64,000 nt of DNA. Source: Portunus trituberculatus. Lineage: Eukaryota > Arthropoda > Malacostraca > Decapoda > Portunidae. Of the stretch, positions 56,222-64,000 are shown piece by piece. Positions within the stretch are counted from its first letter, which is position 1, and every line of letters begins with the position of its first letter. The stretch lies in assembly GCF_017591435.1 (NCBI RefSeq), contig NC_059258.1, forward strand, positions 600,071 to 664,070, written 5' to 3'. The position numbers were made by a program, and so were the translations under genes. Below the pieces are notes generated by a model. It was given only the letters and a program-made list of their open reading frames with translations, was not told the DNA's origin and made no database searches.

Positions 56222-56530
56222 GAGCCCAGTCAAGCCCATTTCAAGTCATTTTTTTAGATTATTCCAGGATATTTTAGACCATTCCAGACAATTCCAAGCT
56301 AGTCAAGACCATTCCAGGACCATTACAGGCCAGTGAAGCCCATTCCAGGCCATTCCAGACCCCCTTTATACCATTCCAGACCACTTTATGCCATTCCAAA
56401 CCATTCCAAGCTAGTCAAGACCATTCCAGACCATCCCAGGCCAGTCAAACCCATTCCAACTCATTCCAGTCAAGTTTTCCCTGGTCCTGCTCATTCCAAT
56501 CCAGTCAGGTTATTCCAGTCAATTCCAGGG
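56222..56530. repeat. CCATTCCAGRCCATTCCAG minisatellite
   Basis: About 300 bp of imperfect 10-bp ACCATTCCAG / GCCAGTCAAG units in the + orientation. TTCCA density is far above background. Confidence 0.85.
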
Positions 56531-56654
56531 AGATGAATGAATGTGGAAAAATGAAGGTGAAGATTGGAGATAGGAAGACAATGTTATGAAAAGTGAATAT
56601 TGATAAAAGATAACGTTAAGGAAAGGTAATACGTTTTCTTTGAGAACACTGGCA

Positions 56655-56900
56655 ACAACAACAACAACAACAACAACTACTACTACTACTACTACTACAG
56701 TAACAAGACCAACACCACCACCACCACTACCAACATCATTAACAACAACAACACTACCACCACCACCACCACCACCACCAACAACAACAACAAATGCAAA
56801 AAACAACAAAAACATCAACAACAACAACACCACCACCACCACCAACAACAACAATAACAAACTGCACCACCACCACCACCACCACCACCACCACCACCAA
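56655..56900. repeat. (ACA)n/(ACC)n/(CTA)n compound triplet array
   Basis: Nearly 250 bp of ACA, ACC and ACT triplets, all lacking G on the + strand apart from isolated bases. Confidence 0.92.
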
Positions 56901-57063
56901 GAGCAGCCCAGCCTCCGAGCCCAGCCTGATCTAGAAGCCTTCGTCAGCTCAAGCCAGCGGAAACTAGTGAAGCCAGTAGACCAATACAGCTTCTCCAACC
57001 AAGCCAGCCCCGCCCCTCCGCACCAAATCCAATTCACTTTGCGTCCAACTGCAATCAGCCTGA

Positions 57064-57065
<2 letters not shown>

Positions 57066-57119
<54 letters not shown>

Positions 57120-57159
57120 AGAGGTTGTCTGACTTATTTATATGTATTTTTTGTTTGTC

Positions 57160-57221
<62 letters not shown>

Positions 57222-57522
57222 TTCTTCTATTTTCTTTCTTTCTTTCTATCTTTATTTTCTTCTTACTCTCATTTCTAACTCTGTATATCTTTCTGTATCT
57301 TTCTCTCTCTCTCTCTCACTCTCTCCTGTTTTCTTTCTTTCTCTCTATCTATCTTTATCCATCCTTTTCTTTTTCCCTCTTCTATCAATCCTTATTTTTT
57401 TTTTTACCTCCCTTTCTCTCTCCTCACCAATCTTCATCACCCTTCTCTTTTTCCCTTCGTATTTCCATCCTTTCCTTCTAATCCTTCTTCCTATATTCAC
57501 GATCCTTCCCTATTTTCTATAT

Positions 57523-57585
<63 letters not shown>
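57066..57585. repeat. (CA)n and (CT)n arrays
   Basis: (CA)n at 57066-57116, (CT)n at 57163-57218, imperfect TTTCTTTC at 57220-57500 and (CT)n at 57526-57585. Confidence 0.94.
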
Positions 57586-57590
<5 letters not shown>

Positions 57591-58140
57591 TATTGCTCTC
57601 CCTACATCAATCTGCTACCCACACAAACACTATCCCTACCTCTAGTCTCCCTCTCCCTCTCTCTCTCTCTCTCTCTACCTTCCTCGTACACTATGCAAGA
57701 GGCGGCTATGTTCTTTGGCAGAGGCGCGGCAGGTAACCAGGACCAGTGCATGAGGAACCTTGCGGACACTGGTGACAGGTACAACCAACGCTCACCTGCC
57801 TCTTAATTGGCACGTGGAGGGGAGAACGACAAGGGGACTCCACCACCACCACCACCGCCACCACCACAGCCTGCAAAATGGATAGCGTAGATCATTCTTT
57901 GCTTTACAGGTTAATTGGTCATGAGTTAATTTATTGCAGGTGGGAAAGGGGAAAGCCTCGTGTTTTTTTAGCTTTCCAGGGGTCTAAAGATGTTTTTTTA
58001 ACCGTGTTTTTTTTTTTTGTGTGTGTGTGTGATTCGATTTGACCTGTCCCAGCTTTCTGACCTGTTCTTTTCTTGCCTCAAATTTAATGTAACCTTTTTT
58101 TTTTGCATGTGATAAAAATAATTGAGCCGAAATATAATGG
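57586..58140. other. no gene recognised
   Basis: 57690-57830 is balanced unique sequence (GCAAGAGGCGGCTATGTTCT) with no convincing frame. The rest is T-rich. Confidence 0.45.
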
Positions 58141-58205
58141 AACTCTCAATGTATTATTATTATTATTATTATTATTATATACAGAAGCAGTAGAATAACT
58201 AAACC

Positions 58206-58310
<105 letters not shown>

Positions 58311-58719
58311 CAAAGAAAAACACATACAAACAAGACAAAGAAACAACAACAAAAGGGAGAAAAACGAAAGAAAAAAAAAACAGAAACACAAGAACACAAA
58401 AAGAAACGAAACGAAGGATAGAGAAAGAGAAAGAGAAGGAAACACTGAGAAGAAGGAAAGAGGGAGAGAGAGAAAGAGAGAGAGAGAGAGAGGAGGGAGA
58501 ATGAAGAAAAGGGAGAAAGGAGACTAAAGACTTTCCAATTTTTTTTTTTTTTTTTTTTTTTAAGAGCTCTCTACTTCAAACCTCGTATTTATCACCTCAT
58601 TAACACCCGCTGCCCTCTCTCGCCCATCCAGAACTCGCCAATGACAAGGATAAAAGTTCTGGCAAGGCAGTGTTTACCCAAGATATCACGGCAGCTTTGG
58701 ATAACACGTTTTATAATTG

Positions 58720-59160
58720 CTTCTTACACGAAATGGCATCTCTTTCTCCTCCTCCTCCTCCTTCTCCTCCTCCTCTTTCTCCTCCTCCTCCTCCTCCTCC
58801 TTCTTCTTCTTCTTCTTCCTCCTCCTTCTTCTTCTTCCTCCGTCTTTTCCTCCTTCTTCTTCTTGTTCCTCCTTCTTACACGGAATGACATCTCCTCCTC
58901 CTCCTTCTTCTTCTTCTTTTTCTCCTCCTCCTCCTCCTCTTCCTTCTTCCTCCACTTCTTATACGGAATGATATCTCTTCTTCTTTCATCTCTTCCTCCT
59001 TTTTCCTCCTTCTTCTTCTTTCTCCTCCTCCTCCTTCTTCTTCCTTCTTCCTCCACCTTCTTACACGGAATGACATCTCTTCTTCTTCCATCTCTTCCTT
59101 CTTCTCCTCCTCCTCCTTCTTCTTCTTCCTCTTCCCTCTTCCTCCTCTTTTTGTGATTCC
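58720..59160. repeat. TCC/TTC-rich array with four embedded TTACACGGAATGACATCTC units
   Basis: TTACACGAAATGGCATCTC at 58726, TTACACGGAATGACATCTC at 58875, TTATACGGAATGATATCTC at 58959 and TTACACGGAATGACATCTC at 59060 are each followed by TCC/TTC triplets, so a higher-order repeat of 85-150 bp underlies the tract. Confidence 0.85.
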
Positions 59161-59195
59161 TTGTTCTTCTTTTCCTCCTCCTCCTCGTGTGCTTC

Positions 59196-59227
<32 letters not shown>

Positions 59228-59690
59228 TCTTGTTTTTTTTCTTTTTCATCCTTTTTCTCTGATTTCTTTTCTCCTCCTTCTCTTCCTCTTCTCCTTTCTT
59301 CTATTTATCCTTAGTCTTCTTCTTTTACCTCTTTCTTCTCCTTCTACTCCTCCTCTTCTGTGTCTCATTTCTCCTCCTCCTCCTCCTCCTCTGTGTCTCA
59401 TTTCTCCTCCTCCTCCTCCTCCTCCTCCTTCAGTAATTCTACATTTCTGAACACATTTCATTCTATATCTTCCGTTTCTCCTCCTTTTCCTCCACTTCTT
59501 CCTTCTTATTCTCCTTTTCGTCCTCCATCCAGCTCCTCTTTCTCTTCCTATATCCTCTCTCGTTTGTTGTATTTCTTTTGACTTTTTCATTTTCTTCCTC
59601 CTTCCTCGAATTCCTCTCCTCCTCCTCTTCCTTCTTCTCCTTCTATCTTGTTTCACTTTTTCTTTCTCATTTCTTGAAATTTGCAGTTTT
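59161..59690. repeat. pyrimidine-rich TTG/TCC/TTC simple sequence
   Basis: (TTG)n at 59197-59226, duplicated CTGTGTCTCATTTCTCCTCC at 59358 and 59391, and imperfect TCC elsewhere. Confidence 0.85.
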
Positions 59691-59952
59691 CTTGAGTCCT
59701 AGCTTCAAAAATTTCTTCCTCCGTTTTCTGTTATTTATTTTCCTTCATTAGAATTTAGTTTCGTTAGGTAATTTTGTCTTTGTTTATTTTTCTATTGATT
59801 TTTTTTTATTTGTTACAGTATTTCTTATTAAGTTACTAATTATTGATTTTTTTTATTTTATTTCAGTTTTATTTTTTCTGTGATTTTTCAAACTACACAC
59901 AATAGCATTTTTTTTCTCATTTTTTTTCTTTTCTATCTCACACTCTCTCTTC

Positions 59953-60240
59953 GGTGGCGTAGTGGATAAGGTAGTGGTGGTAGGATCGGGCAGACGTCCA
60001 CGCGTAGGTTCGAATCCCACCACGTACCGTCTTGAAACTTTGCCATTTGTGGAGTGGTTGAAAGTTAGCTACATGTCACCATGATATCCAGGTTATAGAT
60101 GCGCTTGGGTGGTGATATGGGCCCTAATATGCCCACCACTATAAATACAATTGCCTGTGAAACTAATGGGTGGAAACTGAACACCGCTTCCAATACTCTT
60201 CAAGTCTCCTACGGGCGCTATAGACCACATTAAAAAAAAG
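59953..60240 (+). mobile_element. tRNA-derived SINE, second copy
   Basis: A box TGGCGTAGTGG at 59955, B box GGTTCGAATCC at 60007, then CTTTGCCATTTGTGGAGTGG, GGTGATATGGGCCCTAATAT, AACTAATGGGTGG and GGCGCTATAGACCACATTAA with an A-rich tail. It is the inverse orientation of the 18188 copy and shares its whole length. Confidence 0.87.
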
Positions 60241-60289
60241 AAGAAAATCATATATTTCTATGGACATAATTAAAAATGTTACGTGTACA

Positions 60290-60520
60290 TTGGCACGTTC
60301 CCGCGACTCATTCTACTTTCCCATCAGCCCCATCACTTTCCCAGCCTCCACCAAAAAAAAAAAAAAAAAATATATCTCTCACTTTTCACTCTACCTTCCT
60401 ATCCGTCCCATCACTTCCCCATCCTCCACCACTCCTGTCTATCCATCACTTTCCCTTCCCATCAGTCCCATCACTTTCCCATCCTCCACTACTTCTGTCT
60501 ATCCATCACCGCTTTACAAA
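60290..60520. repeat. CCCATCACTTTCCCATCCTCCACCA tandem repeat
   Basis: Three to four units of about 60 bp (CATCAGTCCCATCACTTTCC, CATCCTCCACTACTTCTGTC, TATCCATCA) follow the SINE, with an A-run at 60353-60370. Confidence 0.75.
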
Positions 60521-60656
60521 ACGTGCTTAATGAATGGGCGTGGCGGTGAAGGAGCATGGCGCCCACTAATGGCCTAATGGTTCACGGGGGGGGGGGGGGG
60601 CGTAGGGGGCAGGTTGTAATGGAGGAATGGGAGGCAGTGATCGATGAAATGGGTCA

Positions 60657-61280
<624 letters not shown>

Positions 61281-61499
61281 AAGAGTAGGTAGGTAGGAGG
61301 AGGAGGAGGAGGAGGCGGGCAGCCCTAATGCATCCTCCTCTCCCAGGCTCTCCCCGCCTCTCCCTCGGTCTCGTGACATTTGCGTCGCCATAAATACAAG
61401 AGCGGATTCTCTCCCCTCAAATGAGAGGAAAAAATAGTATTTAATGCCGCGGACTAAGACAAAGAGGCGACAATAAAGGAAGACGAACACTCTCATAAT

Positions 61500-61975
61500 C
61501 CAAAGATACGCGTCCCATCATTCCACGGTAAAAATGAAATTATGACTTCTTCTGACCTCGCACGGGGCTCAACAGACCAATCCCCGCCCACTATTGACCC
61601 GCCCACCGCCCTTACGTCACCGGGGAAGAGAGGTTAAAGTCCCTGGTTGCCCTGCATGACCTCACCTTCGCCCTTACTGCCGGGGGAGGGAAGAGTCATT
61701 TTTGCAATTGGTATTTTTTCTCCAGCGGCCCCATTGGCTACGTAATTTGATATTATGGATAGGCATATCACGCATTCTTGAAATTGCGCAACGCTGGCGA
61801 TGATATTCCATTGGGCCCTTCCGCCTCTTATTGTGGCGCTATTTCTTTTGCCATTAATTACGTCCCTGCTTATTGTTCTTTTAATTTCTGCTCCGGAAAC
61901 CACCGCCGACCGGTTAATATCTTTATATATCTCACGTGGAATCCGCTTAAAGTCATCATGTTGACGGTTATATAT
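61500..61975. promoter_or_regulatory. long non-repetitive island, candidate conserved regulatory element
   Basis: About 475 bp without microsatellites between dense GGA and CA arrays. It contains CCCCATTGGCTACGTAATTT (CCAAT plus TAATT), GCCATTAATTACGTCC (a TAATTA homeodomain core), CCGCCCACTATTGACC and GACCGGTTAAT. No frame is convincing on either strand, so a cis-regulatory element is the best guess. Confidence 0.35.
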
Positions 61976-62037
61976 ATATACACACACGGGGGTGTATTCG
62001 ATTATCCGGATAGGGGTGTTTGGCTTGATAGATAGAG

Positions 62038-62039
<2 letters not shown>

Positions 62040-62113
<74 letters not shown>

Positions 62114-62299
62114 AATATCGAAACGTGTAGACAAATAGATACATGAATAAACGGAAAGACAGACAAACAGACGGACAGATAGAGAGAGAGAGGAATATAA
62201 ATATCCTCAAACGAACTGAGAGATTTATATAGAAAGGTAAATTCATTGATATGTGGACAAACACGATACAAAGACAAACATACTGAGACACACACACAC

Positions 62300-62341
<42 letters not shown>

Positions 62342-62350
62342 GTCATCATT

Positions 62351-62384
<34 letters not shown>

Positions 62385-62430
62385 GAAAAGGGCACAATTT
62401 CCCTCGCTCATGACTGTTATCACCCACGAG

Positions 62431-62488
<58 letters not shown>
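62040..62488. repeat. (CA)n, (CA)n, (GT)n, (CA)n cluster
   Basis: (CA)n at 62040-62108, 62289-62340 and 62441-62488, with (GT)n at 62353-62381. A CGCGCGCG step sits at 62430-62440. CA and GT blocks can pair. Confidence 0.95.
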
Positions 62489-62491
<3 letters not shown>

Positions 62492-62579
62492 CCCTACAAC
62501 ATCAAAACACAAACTTTAAGAAAAAAAGAAAAGAAAAAAAAAAGAAGAAAAAGAAAGAAAGTTACAGGAAAAAGACAAG

Positions 62580-62628
<49 letters not shown>

Positions 62629-62723
62629 CTTGATAAAGACAACAAACCAAACCAAACCAAAACAAACAGACAAACAAACGAACATTACGAAACAAAATTA
62701 GAAAATGGATGAGAACTATTTCA

Positions 62724-62798
<75 letters not shown>
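62580..62798. repeat. (ACA)n and (GA)n arrays
   Basis: (ACA)n at 62580-62627 and (GA)n at 62727-62798. Confidence 0.95.
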
Positions 62799-62801
<3 letters not shown>

Positions 62802-63327
62802 AACAGTGTGACTTCTGGCCTTTCATTGATCTTCGCTGTGTCTCAATTCTTTTCCCATAATGATTCATATTTGAGAATGTTGTTATCAGCAGGAGGGAGG
62901 GAAGGAGGGAAGGAGGGAAGGAGGGAGAGATGGAGGGATAGGGAGGGAAGGAGAGGGAACTAGCTTTATGGGCGGAGGGTTTTGATGTGTCTTGTTTTCA
63001 TTTTCTTTTTTTTTTCTTCCTTTTCTCGTTTTTTTCTTTCTTATTTACAATTCACGTGAGTTTTTTATTCTTTTTCTGATTCCTGTTTTAAGTTTTTTAT
63101 TGTTATTGTTGTATTTCTTGCTTTCATTACTCTTTTTCCTATTTCTCTTCCTCCTCTAACTCCACTTCCTCTTTCTCCTCCTCCTCTTCCTCTTCCTCTT
63201 TCTTCATCTCTTCATTTTTATGGCATTTTTTTTTTATCCATATTGATTATTATTATTGTTTTTATTTCTTACTTCCATTACTCTTTTCCTATTCCTCTTC
63301 CTCCTCATCTATGTAACTAACTTCACC

Positions 63328-63512
63328 TCCTCCTCCTCCTCCTCCTCCTCCTCCTCCTCCTCCTCCTCCTCTTTCTCCATCTCCTCATTCTACTAACTTC
63401 TACTATTACCTTTACTTTCCAACGCACGTACCACCTCCTCCTCCTCCTCCTCTTCGTTGGCAGCCTGAGGAAGAAGAAGAAGGAGGAGGAGGAGGAGGAG
63501 GAGGAGGAGGAA
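63328..63512. repeat. (CTC)n facing (GGA)n
   Basis: (CTC)n at 63328-63372 and 63433-63453, (GGA)n at 63481-63512, an imperfect inverted repeat. 62890-62960 holds GAAGGAGGGAGG units. Confidence 0.9.
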
Positions 63513-63870
63513 GAGAAGGGTTGCCTCACACTCCATCAACTGTTGTCCTTTAGGCTTCACGTATTGGAATTGCTTTAAAAACCTGATTATCGCATCGACA
63601 CCTGTTTACCGCCCAATACACCCACTTCCACAACGTCTAACCCCTCAGTGTGTTTCAAAGGGAGGTGGAGGAGGATGCGAGGGCGACTGGAGGCGTAGGG
63701 AGGTGTGTAAAGGTCCCAGGGTGATCTGTGTATCCGGGGTGGGCTAATGAGGGTAACAAGCCTATCAGAAGATGAGATGGAAGGAGGAGAAGAAAACCGC
63801 CACGTTGATTTGAAGGTGATGGCAGAGTAGAAGCCTCATTGATTTTTTAATTTATCCAGGAAAGGGTTTT
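63513..63870. other. unique segment, no gene recognised
   Basis: About 350 bp of balanced sequence with no recognisable coding frame. Confidence 0.5.
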
Positions 63871-63872
63871 TG

Positions 63873-63875
<3 letters not shown>

Positions 63876-63931
<56 letters not shown>
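63876..63931. repeat. (CT)n microsatellite
   Basis: About 28 CT units near the window end. Confidence 0.95.
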
Positions 63932-63933
<2 letters not shown>

Positions 63934-64000
63934 CTTTCTTTTTTTTGTTTTTATTTGTTTTTTTGGTTGAGACTGTTGATTATTTTTCTCTCTCTCTTGC

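Noticed and set aside
59953..60025. tRNA gene on the plus strand
   Set aside because: Same reason: it is the tRNA-like head of the second SINE copy.

Overview
The window is eukaryotic genomic DNA. It has introns with GT/AG boundaries, several non-LTR retrotransposon remnants, a tRNA-derived SINE, a TTAA-flanked MITE family, arthropod-type TTAGG telomere-like repeats, and an extreme load of GA/CT, CA/GT, GGA/TCC and GAA/TTC microsatellites. Together these suggest an arthropod, most likely a decapod crustacean such as a crab. That assignment is inference; nothing in the window names the species.

Two protein-coding genes can be reconstructed exon by exon, and they converge on each other. (1) On the + strand at 314-9709, six coding exons encode an 858-residue kekkon-type single-pass receptor: signal peptide, LRRNT, about six LRRs, LRRCT, one Ig domain, a transmembrane helix, a long Pro/Tyr-rich cytoplasmic tail and a C-terminal PDZ ligand ending TEV. 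(2) On the - strand at 39292-26410, sixteen coding exons encode XPD/ERCC2, the 5'-3' Fe-S helicase of TFIIH. Walker A, the DEAH box and all four Fe-S cysteines fall at the human residue numbers. The sequence as given has two single-base frameshifts (near 30633 and 27635) in otherwise perfectly phased exons, plus an in-frame duplication of nine codons.

Layout. 1-9.7 kb is the kekkon-like gene, whose introns hold minisatellites, microsatellites and transposon remnants. 9.7-16 kb is its 3' flank or UTR, with MITE copies and a 120-bp tandem repeat. 16-26 kb has no convincing protein gene but holds three exon-like islands, a LINE fragment, a SINE, a 75-bp minisatellite and a 120-bp CCAAT-containing repeat in three copies. 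26-39.3 kb is XPD, in which most introns carry their own local tandem repeat. 39.3-64 kb has no recognisable gene. It is mostly GA, GGA and CA arrays with a few non-repetitive islands, near 45.4, 47.7, 50.0, 52.9, 54.7 and 61.6 kb, that could be regulatory, and a second SINE copy.

The two genes are not functionally linked: one is a cell-surface receptor and the other a transcription and nucleotide-excision-repair helicase. I found no sign of an exotic multi-gene system. The most distinctive signal is structural. Short tandem duplications repeatedly copy exon ends together with their splice sites or stop codons: kekkon exon 1 donor, XPD exon 11 donor, XPD exon 10 coding sequence, and XPD last exon plus 3' UTR.
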